This document shows, piece after piece, positions 1 through 7,967 of a DNA stretch of 20,684 nt. Numbering within the stretch: position 1 is the first letter of the stretch; each line of letters starts with the position of its first letter. The translations under genes were made by a program, and so were the position numbers. Origin of the DNA: an uncultured Clostridia bacterium (lineage in GTDB: Bacteria; Bacillota; Clostridia; Oscillospirales; Acutalibacteraceae); NCBI GenBank assembly GCA_946004305.1, contig CAMFZJ010000007.1, forward strand, positions 1-20,684. The letters are read 5' to 3'. The notes beneath the pieces are model-generated. The model worked only from the letters and a program-made list of their open reading frames with translations. It was not told the DNA's origin and searched no databases.

Positions 1-45
1 GATTCCTCTACGTCTCGTGGGCTCGGAGATGTGTATAAGAGACAG
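1..45 (+). other. Nextera i7 sequencing adapter (artefact)
   Basis: Positions 27-45 read AGATGTGTATAAGAGACAG, the 19-bp Tn5 mosaic end used in Nextera libraries. Positions 12-26 are the read-2 part of the Nextera adapter. Positions 4-11 (TCCTCTAC) match, from memory, the i7 index usually named N712, and positions 1-3 (GAT) would be the end of the P7 primer. The genome sequence therefore starts at about base 46. This is library-preparation DNA that was assembled into the contig, not a transposon. Confidence 0.98.
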
Positions 46-46
46 A

Positions 47-1558
47 GTGATGAGTGTTCTGCAAACAAGCGTTATTGATCCGGAAAACTATACTGCTGAA
101 AAAATCCTTTATAACTGGGATTTAATTCCTGTAAATTTATTAGTTATTATATTGTTTGGTTTTGTGATATACAAGCTAAATAAAACATATGGATTTTTTG
201 CCAGAATAAACATTAATTATATGTACATAGCTATGGCTGCATATGTAATAATAGTTGGATTTTTATGGGTAGGTTCAGTTAATTCTATTCCCGGAGCTGA
301 CAGTGCAAATATTTTTGAAACAGCCTCTCAGGCTGCTCATAATAATTACTCTACCCTATTTGATAATGACACCTTCTACAACCACGATTTATACGGAAAT
401 GTAAGTTACTACAGCTTCTATCCCTTCCAGTTAGGTATTGTATTTATAAGCGAAATAATCTACAGAATTTTCGGTGCTGACAGTTCAATGTCCTTACAAT
501 ACATTAATGTAATATGTGTAGCTTTGTCCTATATTGCAATTGCGAAAATTTCTAAGCTGATTTTTAAAAGAACTTCTGTTGAATTTATCACCATTTCTTT
601 ATTAATTCTATGCTTACAGCCAATACTTTTAACCACGTTTGCCTACGGTAATATTATAGGAATGTGCTGTGCTTTATGGGCAAGTCTATATTTGATAAAG
701 TATTTTCAGACAAACAAATATTTATACTTTATTCCCTGCGGATTATTGCTTATTATAGCTATTTTAGCAAAATATAATAATATGATTTATCTTGTCGCTT
801 TTGCTATGATGCTTATAATTCATACTGTTAAGAATAAAAAATGGCAGTCTATTGCTTTTGCTTTAGCTATTGCAATTGCATCTGTAGGGGTGGTCAATCT
901 TATTGTTTTGAGCTATGAAAACAGAGCTAACACAAAACTTAGAGATGGCATATCTCAAACAATGTATTTGAATATGGGTCTCGGTGAATCTTCCATGGCA
1001 CCGGGCTGGTTTAATTTCAGTACAATTACAATATACAAAGATAATAATTTTGATACAAAAGCATCAAACGAACAAGCCAAAAGGGAGCTTTCGGAAAAGA
1101 TAAATAAATTTATTTCTGACCCCGGATACACTCTTGATTTCTTTAGCAAAAAGATAACCAGCCAATGGAATGAACCTACATATGAATCTATATGGGTAAG
1201 CAAAGTAAAAGGTCATACAACTGAAATAAATGGTGCTGTTGAGAGTGTTTACAACGGCGGTATGGGAGATTTTTTAAGAGAGTATTTTAACCAATATATG
1301 CAGATTCTGTTTATAGCGTTTGCAACAGGTGTAGCAATAATTTTTCTTAGAAAAATCGGGAATATTGAAAACTCCCTATTTTTGCTCGTACTGTTAGGTG
1401 CATTTGGATATCATCTTTTATTTGAAGGAAAATCCCAGTATATCCTGACGTATATTATTTTATTAATTCCAACAGCGGCATTTGCAATCAACACTATTCT
1501 AATTGATGGTAAGTCAAAAATAAAAGGCGTAGTTTATAAACTTAAAAAGCAAAATTAA
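47..1558 (+). CDS. Putative GT-C-fold membrane glycosyltransferase, 5' partial
   Basis: This is a polytopic membrane protein of about 502 residues counted from the ATG at 50, and it is probably missing its true N-terminus. Hydrophobic segments lie near residues 28-44, 56-76, 125-140, 151-168, 179-197, 201-217, 226-240, 245-259, 267-288, 416-433, 442-457 and 464-484. After the second segment comes a predicted extracytoplasmic loop with PGADSANIFE (81-90), the usual place for the acidic catalytic residue of GT-C (GT39/PMT-like) enzymes. A C-terminal FEGKSQYIL stretch (458-466) resembles the E-x-x-S-x-Y motif common in clostridial members. Such enzymes move sugars from polyprenyl-phosphate donors to surface polymers or proteins; the donor and acceptor here cannot be told. 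The reading frame stays open leftwards into the adapter, giving a spurious extension. The ATG at 50 has no visible ribosome binding site, and the preceding residues could be the tail of a lost first helix. It is the only plus-strand gene. Confidence 0.6.
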   Translation: MMSVLQTSVIDPENYTAEKILYNWDLIPVNLLVIILFGFVIYKLNKTYGFFARININYMYIAMAAYVIIVGFLWVGSVNSIPGADSANIFETASQAAHNNYSTLFDNDTFYNHDLYGNVSYYSFYPFQLGIVFISEIIYRIFGADSSMSLQYINVICVALSYIAIAKISKLIFKRTSVEFITISLLILCLQPILLTTFAYGNIIGMCCALWASLYLIKYFQTNKYLYFIPCGLLLIIAILAKYNNMIYLVAFAMMLIIHTVKNKKWQSIAFALAIAIASVGVVNLIVLSYENRANTKLRDGISQTMYLNMGLGESSMAPGWFNFSTITIYKDNNFDTKASNEQAKRELSEKINKFISDPGYTLDFFSKKITSQWNEPTYESIWVSKVKGHTTEINGAVESVYNGGMGDFLREYFNQYMQILFIAFATGVAIIFLRKIGNIENSLFLLVLLGAFGYHLLFEGKSQYILTYIILLIPTAAFAINTILIDGKSKIKGVVYKLKKQN

Positions 1559-1573
1559 TATATTTAAAACATC

Positions 1574-1606
1574 AAAGGCTCTATCGAAAAATTCGATAGA
1601 GCCTTT
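1574..1606. terminator. Bidirectional intrinsic terminator
   Basis: A perfect 15-bp stem (1574-1588 with 1592-1606) encloses a 3-nt AAA loop. The stem ends in AAA on the left and TTT on the right, so both transcripts end in a U-rich run. It lies between the convergent ends of the membrane glycosyltransferase gene (stop at 1558) and lysA (stop at 1623), and so should stop transcription from both sides. Confidence 0.93.
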
Positions 1607-1622
1607 ATTACTGAAAATTTCT

Positions 1623-2903
1623 TTAATCTTTATTAAGGTCAAATTCTGAAAAATCAAATGTTGCAAAGTAGTCTGATGGCCTTTCAGCACGTCTGATTAA
1701 TTGGTAAGAGCCATCCTCTTTTAAAAGCACCTCAGCACTTCTTAGCTTGCCATTATAATTGTAGCCCATAGAAAAACCGTGTGCGCCTGTATCGTGAATA
1801 TAAACAATATCTCCCATATCAATTTTAGGCAACATTCTGTCAATAGCAAACTTATCATTATTCTCACAAAGTCCGCCAGTTACATCGTACTTTTCAGTAT
1901 AAGGAGCATTTTCCTTACCGAGAACAGTAATGTGATGATATGAGCCGTACATTGCAGGACGCATCAAATTTGCAGCACAAGCGTCAAGTCCTATATAGTC
2001 CTTATATATATGCTTTTGATGTATTGCAGTAGAAACTAAAGCTCCGTATGGAGCAAGCATATATCTTCCCAGCTCAGTATAAATTTCTACATCTCCCATT
2101 CCCTGCGGTACAAGGATTTCTTCAAACTTCTTTCTTACTCCCTCGCCAATCATAGCTATATCATTCTTTGGTTCTTCCGGCTTATAGTCAACACCTACTC
2201 CACCTGAAAGATTAATAAACTTAATATGAACGCCGGTCTTCTTTTGGAGTCTGACAGCAAGATTAAACAGAATTCCTGCAAGCTCCGGATAATACCCATT
2301 AGAAACAGTATTTGAAGCTAAAAAAGCATGAATACCAAACTCCTCAGCACCGGCTTCCTTAAGCTCCATAAATGCTTTTTCCATCTGTTCTTCGGTCATT
2401 CCGTATTTTGAATCTCCGGGTGTATCCATTACCTGAACCTTGTCCTCGCTGTCAGATAATTTGAAAATTCCGCCCGGGTTATATCTACAGCAAATAGTCT
2501 TTGGGACACCACAAACTTTCTTAATAAATTCAACGTGCGTGTAATCATCAAGATTAATATTTGCACCTAATTCATAGGCTTTTTTCATATCTTCTACCGG
2601 AGTAACATTTGAACTAAACATAATATTCTGACCGGTAATTCCACAGGATTCACAAAGGAGCAGTTCAGTATAAGACGAACAATCCATTCCACATCCTTCC
2701 TCCTGAAGGATCTTCATAAGATATGGGTTTGGAGTAGCCTTAACAGCAAAATATTCCTTATATCCTTTGTTCCAGCTAAAAGCTTTATTTAAAGCTCTGG
2801 CATTTTCTCTAATTCCTTTTTCGTCATAAATATGAAAAGGTGTAGGAATTTCCTTAATTATCTCCTTCGCCTTTTCAAGTGTAATAAATGGCTTCTTTTC
2901 CAT
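1623..2903 (-). CDS. lysA: Diaminopimelate decarboxylase (divergent clade)
   Basis: A 426-residue fold-type III PLP enzyme (alanine-racemase-like barrel plus C-terminal beta domain) that should convert meso-diaminopimelate to lysine and CO2, the last step of lysine synthesis. The PLP lysine is K55 in YFAVKATPNP. The glycine-rich phosphate loop is LSGGVGVDY (232-240), and ELGRY (277-281) matches the usual E-P-G-R motif with Leu for Pro. The active-site Cys region is CENND (346-350), where typical enzymes have CESxD. GIHAFLASN (190-198) replaces the usual G-H-C-H-I-G-S, so the second His is absent. These consistent differences suggest a divergent LysA branch or a related decarboxylase such as one acting on a polyamine precursor. 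It starts 2 nt after engB, with GAGGAGG inside the engB end, so the two are probably co-transcribed and coupled. Confidence 0.78.
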   Translation of the reverse strand: MEKKPFITLEKAKEIIKEIPTPFHIYDEKGIRENARALNKAFSWNKGYKEYFAVKATPNPYLMKILQEEGCGMDCSSYTELLLCESCGITGQNIMFSSNVTPVEDMKKAYELGANINLDDYTHVEFIKKVCGVPKTICCRYNPGGIFKLSDSEDKVQVMDTPGDSKYGMTEEQMEKAFMELKEAGAEEFGIHAFLASNTVSNGYYPELAGILFNLAVRLQKKTGVHIKFINLSGGVGVDYKPEEPKNDIAMIGEGVRKKFEEILVPQGMGDVEIYTELGRYMLAPYGALVSTAIHQKHIYKDYIGLDACAANLMRPAMYGSYHHITVLGKENAPYTEKYDVTGGLCENNDKFAIDRMLPKIDMGDIVYIHDTGAHGFSMGYNYNGKLRSAEVLLKEDGSYQLIRRAERPSDYFATFDFSEFDLNKD

Positions 2904-2905
2904 TT

Positions 2906-3514
2906 TTATTCCTCCTCATACTCCATATAAAATTCCTCAACACTGTTACGAATTGTATTGATAACAGAATCTGCTCCCTCCCCTGTTTGAGCAGAAAACG
3001 GGAATAATCTAATTCCTTTAAATTTTTTAAGACAATCTCCGATCATCACTAGATTTTTTTCTTGTTCTGATTTTTTAAGCTTGTCCTTTTTAGTTAAAAC
3101 AACAATGTATGGCAAACCACTGGATTCAAGAAACTGAATCATATCCAAATCATCTTGGGTTGGCTTATGACGCATATCTAATAGCTGAACAACCATACAA
3201 AATAGTCTATCCTGAGCAAAATAGCCTTCCATTAGCTCAGCCCAACGCTGTTTTTCACATTTACTTACTTTGGCATAGCCATATCCGGGCAAATCAACAA
3301 GGTGAAAATTTTCAACCTCAAAGAAATTAATTGTGCCGGTTTTACCCGGTTTTGAACTAATACGTGCCAGATTTTTTCTGTTAGCAAGTTTATTAATTAG
3401 TGAAGACTTTCCTACATTACTTTTACCCGAAAATATAATTTCAGGTAAAGTTGACATAGGTAATTGTTCACTTGTACCGCAGGCGAACTTAAATTCTGCA
3501 TTATTAAAATTCAT
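2906..3514 (-). CDS. engB: Ribosome biogenesis GTP-binding protein EngB/YsxC
   Basis: A 202-residue TRAFAC GTPase of the EngB (YihA/YsxC) family, a cytosolic factor needed for late assembly of the 50S ribosomal subunit. All G motifs are visible: G1 GKSNVGKSS (30-38), the G2 threonine in GKTGT (57-61), G3 DLPGYG (74-79), G4 TKKD (141-144) and G5 SAQTG (174-178). Its length is typical for a single-domain member. The start follows the lon stop by a few bases, and its AGGTGA ribosome binding site overlaps the lon stop codon, implying translational coupling. A lon-engB order is also known in Bacillus (lonA-ysxC), which supports the call. Confidence 0.97.
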   Translation of the reverse strand: MNFNNAEFKFACGTSEQLPMSTLPEIIFSGKSNVGKSSLINKLANRKNLARISSKPGKTGTINFFEVENFHLVDLPGYGYAKVSKCEKQRWAELMEGYFAQDRLFCMVVQLLDMRHKPTQDDLDMIQFLESSGLPYIVVLTKKDKLKKSEQEKNLVMIGDCLKKFKGIRLFPFSAQTGEGADSVINTIRNSVEEFYMEYEEE

Positions 3515-3522
3515 ATCTTCAC

Positions 3523-5916
3523 CTACTGTCTGACTGAAGTTTGATGTACCTGTTTATTATTAACCAAAATATTATTGCTTCTTTTATTAACAGAAATTGA
3601 AACTGTAGCATCATCAATTACTTCAGTAAAATATTCAACTGGAATAAACATTACATTCTCTTTTATAACAGAATCAATCTCTTCCAAATCAGGAGCATTA
3701 TTCTTTGGTATATAAACTTTAGATACACCGGATTTGTATGCTGCTATAGCTTTTTCTTTTAAACCGCCGATCGGTAGAATTTTCCCTCTTAAGGTAATTT
3801 CACCTGTCATAGCTACATTTCGTTTTACCGGGCGGTTTGTAAGAGCAGAATATATAGCTGTGGTCATTGTTATACCTGCAGAAGGTCCGTCTTTGGGAAC
3901 TGCACCCTCAGGCGCATGAATATGAATATCATATTCTTTATAAAAATCAGGATTTATACCCAGATTTTCACTATGTGCACGTATACAACTAATAGCAATC
4001 TTGGCACTCTCCTGCATAACTTCACCGAGAGAACCGGTAAGCTGAATCTTCCCGTCACCGGGCATTAATGCAACTTCTATAGGTAATAGTGTACCTCCAA
4101 CAGAAGTCCATGCAAGACCGTTTACAACACCAACTTCATCTACTGCTTCAATCTTATCTAATGTGTACTTCTTAATACCAAGATAATCCTGAATATTTGT
4201 ATCTGTCACTTTAAAAGTGAGAGTACTGTCATCAAGATACTTTACGGCAACCTTACGCATTACTTTTGCAATAGTACGCTCAAGTGTTCTTACTCCGGCT
4301 TCTCTTGTATAATAATCAATGATGGAATAAATACCTTTATTAGTAAACTTTAAAGTCTTATTGTTTAGCCCATTCTCTTTAAGCTGTTTTGGAATAAGGT
4401 GCTTCTTAGCTATATTAAATTTTTCTTCTCTGGTGTAGCTCTCAATATCAATAATTTCCATTCTGTCATATAAAGGCGCAGGAATCATAGAAGCATCGTT
4501 TGCAGTTGTGATAAAAAGCACCTTTGACAAATCAAAAGGAATATCTAAATAGTGATCTGTAAAATTGTTGTTCTGCTCACCATCGAGAACTTCTAATAAA
4601 GCAGAAGCCGGATCTCCCTTATAATCAGATGAAATCTTGTCAATTTCATCAAGTACCAAAACCGGATTGTTTGTTCCGGCTGACCTGAGTGCATTGATGA
4701 TTCTACCCGGCATAGAGCCAATATATGTACGTCTGTGACCTCTTATCTCAGCCTCATCGTGTACACCGCCTAATGCTATCCTTGCAGACCTTCTTCCAAT
4801 AGCGGAAGCAACAGACTGGGCTATTGAAGTTTTACCTACACCCGGTGGACCTACAAGGCAAATTATGTTGCCCTTAACATTCTCATTTAACTTACAAACA
4901 GCAAGATGTTCTACAATACGTTCCTTAACTTTTGCAAGTCCAAAATGATTTTTATCTAAGGTTTTTCTTATCTTGCTAAGGTTGAATTTATCCTTTGTTG
5001 AAGTGTTCCAGGGCAACTCAAGAACATTATCAAGATAAGTTCTGATAACAGCTGCTTCCTGACTTCCAAAAGGCATTTTAGCAAGCTTTTTACATTCTTT
5101 CAGCAATACTTTTTCCGAAGTCTCAGGCAGATGTAATGCTAGTATTTTTTCTCTATATGTATCTGCATCAGAGGATGGACTGTCATCCTCCCCTAATTCT
5201 GCTTCAATAATATTTTTCTGCTCACGCAAAAAATACTCTCTTTGACTTACTTCAATTTTTTCTCTGGTTTTATCCTCAATTTCACGCTCAATTTCAAGAA
5301 TAAAAATTTCCTCATTAAGTATATCAATTAAGTTTTCAAGACGTTCAGTTACAGATAGAGCGTTTAAAATAATCTGTTGTTGCTGATAATCAAGATGAAT
5401 ATTACTTGTAATAAAGTCTGCAAGTTCTCCGCCGTCCTTACACAACGCTACCTTAAACAATATATCAGACGGCATTTTTGGAGCTACTCTTGTATATCGT
5501 TCAAAAAGTGATTTAACCTGGCGAACCAAGGCGGTTTCTCTTGCTGTTTGATTACTTGTAGTTTCAATGGTATTAACTTCAGCCAACATATATTTATCAT
5601 TATTAAAACATTCAGAAATATATGCTCTTTTCTGACCTTCGACTACAACCCTTGTTATATCATCAGGTTGTTTTAAAATCTGAACAATTTTTGCTACAAC
5701 ACCTACAGAGTACAAGTCCTCAACAGAAGGATTTTTTACCGAAGCATTCTTTTGTGCAACAAGAAAAACCAGCTGATCTTGTTGCATAGCAAAATTTATT
5801 GCATTTTTAGATTTATTTCTGCCAACATCAAAGTGCAGTAATGTCTTTGGAAAAACGACAAGTCCACGCAAAGGCAAAACCGGCAACTTATATGTTGATG
5901 CATTTTCCAAATTCAT
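3523..5916 (-). CDS. lon: ATP-dependent protease Lon (LonA)
   Basis: A 797-residue cytosolic AAA+ serine protease that degrades misfolded and some regulatory proteins. The N-terminal substrate-binding domain begins near residue 9 (KLPVLPLRG). A coiled-coil stretch covers about 200-245. Walker A is GPPGVGKT (356-363), Walker B VLVLDEIDK (419-427), followed by the C-terminal protease domain. The catalytic dyad is S679 in KDGPSAG and K722 in GGLKEK, the same numbering as in the E. coli enzyme. The start at 5916 is chosen because AAGGAGA lies 5 nt upstream. An in-frame TTG at 5952 would add 12 residues but has no binding site. It follows clpX after an 86-nt gap that holds a long hairpin, and it is followed closely by engB. 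Confidence 0.98.
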   Translation of the reverse strand: MNLENASTYKLPVLPLRGLVVFPKTLLHFDVGRNKSKNAINFAMQQDQLVFLVAQKNASVKNPSVEDLYSVGVVAKIVQILKQPDDITRVVVEGQKRAYISECFNNDKYMLAEVNTIETTSNQTARETALVRQVKSLFERYTRVAPKMPSDILFKVALCKDGGELADFITSNIHLDYQQQQIILNALSVTERLENLIDILNEEIFILEIEREIEDKTREKIEVSQREYFLREQKNIIEAELGEDDSPSSDADTYREKILALHLPETSEKVLLKECKKLAKMPFGSQEAAVIRTYLDNVLELPWNTSTKDKFNLSKIRKTLDKNHFGLAKVKERIVEHLAVCKLNENVKGNIICLVGPPGVGKTSIAQSVASAIGRRSARIALGGVHDEAEIRGHRRTYIGSMPGRIINALRSAGTNNPVLVLDEIDKISSDYKGDPASALLEVLDGEQNNNFTDHYLDIPFDLSKVLFITTANDASMIPAPLYDRMEIIDIESYTREEKFNIAKKHLIPKQLKENGLNNKTLKFTNKGIYSIIDYYTREAGVRTLERTIAKVMRKVAVKYLDDSTLTFKVTDTNIQDYLGIKKYTLDKIEAVDEVGVVNGLAWTSVGGTLLPIEVALMPGDGKIQLTGSLGEVMQESAKIAISCIRAHSENLGINPDFYKEYDIHIHAPEGAVPKDGPSAGITMTTAIYSALTNRPVKRNVAMTGEITLRGKILPIGGLKEKAIAAYKSGVSKVYIPKNNAPDLEEIDSVIKENVMFIPVEYFTEVIDDATVSISVNKRSNNILVNNKQVHQTSVRQ

Positions 5917-5921
5917 AAATA

Positions 5922-5928
5922 TCTCCTT
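5922..5928 (-). promoter_or_regulatory. Ribosome binding site that fixes the lon start
   Basis: AAGGAGA on the minus strand is 5 nt before the ATG at 5916. It argues against the longer reading that starts with TTG at 5952. Confidence 0.85.
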
Positions 5929-5938
5929 AAAATCCAAA

Positions 5939-5981
5939 TGCTGTAATGCCAAAATTCAACATTGAATTTAACAATACAGCA
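5939..5981 (-). other. Interrupted stem-loop between clpX and lon
   Basis: The outer arms TGCTGTA (5939-5945) and TACAGCA (5975-5981) are exact complements. Inside, AAATTCAA (5952-5959) pairs with TTGAATTT (5962-5969). In the transcript the hairpin ends about 22 nt before the lon start and is followed by a UUU-G-G-A-UUUU stretch too broken for a good terminator. It could be a processing site, an mRNA stabiliser or a weak attenuator that sets lon apart from clpPX. Confidence 0.6.
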
Positions 5982-6002
5982 GAAGATTAATTTTCAGAAT
6001 TC

Positions 6003-7319
6003 TTAGGAAACTTCTTCAGCTTCCAGTAAATTAGTGTCACCATTTAAAGAAAAATTAATAGGCTTTCTTTCATTATTATGAATAATTTCAGGCTCAGCTT
6101 TATTTTCTATAACATCACTATTAATAAAAATTGATTCAATAGTATGGTCTGATGGAACTTCAAACATTAAATCCGTTAGTACATTTTCAAGAATACCCCT
6201 AAGTCCTCTTGCGCCGGTTTTTTGCTCCTTAGCCATTTTAGCTACTGCTTCTAAGGCATCATCAGTAAATTGCAAGTCAACTCCGTCAAGGGCAAAAAGC
6301 TTCTTGTATTGTTTAACTAATGAATTTTTAGGCTCTTGCAATATTCTGACTAAGGCATTTACGTCAAGACCGTCAAGAGCAGTAATAACAGGAATACGTC
6401 CTACAAGCTCAGGTATAATTCCGAATTTTACAAGGTCATGAGCAACAACATCACTCATCCAACCTGTTTCATCAAGAACGGCTTTTTCCTGAACATTTGC
6501 ACCAAATCCAACAAGTGACGCACCCTTACGTTTTTCAACTATTTTTTCAAGACCGTCAAATGCTCCGCCACAGATAAACAAAATATTCTTTGTATCTATC
6601 TGTAAAAATTCTTGTTGAGGATGCTTTCTGCCACCCTGAGGAGGTACATTTGAAACGGTACCTTCAAGAATCTTTAACAGAGCCTGCTGAACACCTTCCC
6701 CGCTTACATCTCTGGTAATTGACGGGTTCTCAGATTTCCTTGAAATCTTATCTATTTCATCAATATAAATAATTCCACGCTCAGCTTTTTCAATATCAAA
6801 GTCAGCAGCCTGAATAAGTTTTAGCAAGATGTTTTCTACATCTTCGCCTACATAGCCGGCTTCTGTTAATGTTGTTGCGTCAGCTATTGCAAAAGGTACA
6901 TCCAATGCTTTAGCTAATGTTTGAGCCAACAATGTTTTACCTACGCCGGTAGGGCCTAACAACAACACGTTACTTTTGGCAAATTCCACATCATCATCGT
7001 TACTAAACACTCTTTTATAATGATTATATACTGCTACACTAAGAGCTTTTTTAGCGTTTTCCTGTCCAATGACATATTCATCAAGAATGGCTTTTATTTC
7101 TACAGGCTTTAATAATCTTGGTATAGAAACGCCATTATCGAACTCATCGGAAAGAACATCTTTACCGGCATCAAAATCTGTATCTTCAAGAATGTTCATA
7201 CATAAATCTACACATTGGTCGCAGATATATGCACCGTTTCCTTTAATAAGTCGTCCAACAAGTTCTTGTGGTTTACCACAAAATGAACAGTAGATGTCAT
7301 CAGTTATGTTGTTAGGCAT
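6003..7319 (-). CDS. clpX: ClpXP protease ATP-binding subunit ClpX
   Basis: A 438-residue AAA+ unfoldase that recognises, unfolds and threads substrates into ClpP. The N-terminal zinc-binding domain has four cysteines, C11, C14, C33 and C36. Walker A is GPTGVGKT (122-129), Walker B IIYIDEIDK (183-191), the pore-1 loop GYVG (155-158), and the pore-2 region RDVSGEGVQ (203-211). The ClpP-docking loop reads LVGFG (269-273), with VGF where the textbook motif is IGF. LVGRIPVI further on contains the sensor/arginine region. The C-terminal tail after about residue 405 is acidic and variable. It starts 13 nt after clpP ends, so the two partner subunits are made from one message. Confidence 0.98.
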   Translation of the reverse strand: MPNNITDDIYCSFCGKPQELVGRLIKGNGAYICDQCVDLCMNILEDTDFDAGKDVLSDEFDNGVSIPRLLKPVEIKAILDEYVIGQENAKKALSVAVYNHYKRVFSNDDDVEFAKSNVLLLGPTGVGKTLLAQTLAKALDVPFAIADATTLTEAGYVGEDVENILLKLIQAADFDIEKAERGIIYIDEIDKISRKSENPSITRDVSGEGVQQALLKILEGTVSNVPPQGGRKHPQQEFLQIDTKNILFICGGAFDGLEKIVEKRKGASLVGFGANVQEKAVLDETGWMSDVVAHDLVKFGIIPELVGRIPVITALDGLDVNALVRILQEPKNSLVKQYKKLFALDGVDLQFTDDALEAVAKMAKEQKTGARGLRGILENVLTDLMFEVPSDHTIESIFINSDVIENKAEPEIIHNNERKPINFSLNGDTNLLEAEEVS

Positions 7320-7332
7320 AAAAATTCCTCAC

Positions 7333-7914
7333 TTATCTTTTATCAAAGACTTTATCAATTAAACCGTATTCTAATGCCTGCTGAGCAGTCATAAAATTAT
7401 CTCTGTTTGTGTCTTTTGCTATAACATCAACAGGCTGACCAGTATTAGCTGCCAGAATTTCATTAAGTTTTCTTTTAATATCAAGAATATGTTTAGTATG
7501 AATTTCCATATCTGTAGCCTGACCCTGGGCACCGCCGGAAGGCTGATGAATCATAATGTCAGCATTAGGGAGTGCATATCTTTTTCCTTTTGCACCGGCA
7601 GCAAGAAGAAACGCCCCCATACTTGCGGCCATACCCATACATATTGTTGATACATCACACTTAATATACTGCATAGTATCATAAATAGCTAATCCGTCAG
7701 TTACAGAACCACCGGGGCTGTTTATATACAAGCTAATGTCCTTTGTAGGATCTTGAGCTTCAAGATATAATAGCTGTGCTACAACAACACTTGCACTTGC
7801 ACTATTAACTTCCTCAGTAAGCATAATAATTCTGTCGTTTAACAAACGTGAATAAATGTCATATGAACGCTCACCACGATTGGTTTGTTCTACAACATAC
7901 GGTACTAATGCCAT
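7333..7914 (-). CDS. clpP: ATP-dependent Clp protease proteolytic subunit ClpP
   Basis: A 193-residue serine protease that forms the tetradecameric chamber of ClpXP. The catalytic triad is visible: S98 in GMAASMG (94-100), H123 in MIHQP (121-125), and D172 in the NRDNFM segment (170-175). The conserved SPGGSVTDGLAIYDTM stretch (66-81) forms the oxyanion-strand region. The N-terminus is short (MALVPYVVEQT), leaving little propeptide, as usual for this family. A GGGAG binding site precedes the ATG. It sits between tig and clpX, matching the tig-clpP-clpX order of many bacteria. Bacillus keeps clpP elsewhere. Confidence 0.98.
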   Translation of the reverse strand: MALVPYVVEQTNRGERSYDIYSRLLNDRIIMLTEEVNSASASVVVAQLLYLEAQDPTKDISLYINSPGGSVTDGLAIYDTMQYIKCDVSTICMGMAASMGAFLLAAGAKGKRYALPNADIMIHQPSGGAQGQATDMEIHTKHILDIKRKLNEILAANTGQPVDVIAKDTNRDNFMTAQQALEYGLIDKVFDKR

Positions 7915-7967
7915 ATTAAAATCTCCCTTTCTTTATAATAATAGGCAAAAATCATTAAGTTATACAA

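Noticed and set aside
3109..3533. Plus-strand open frames across engB
   Set aside because: They lie antisense to a gene with complete GTPase motifs, have no binding sites and resemble no family.
5917..5952. Longer Lon starting at TTG 5952
   Set aside because: It has no ribosome binding site, and the added residues are translated from the real binding site and hairpin flank.
7938..7967. Promoter before clpP (TTGTAT-N18-TATTAT, minus strand)
   Set aside because: The -35 is weak, the spacing is 18 nt and the region is AT-rich, so a chance match is as likely.
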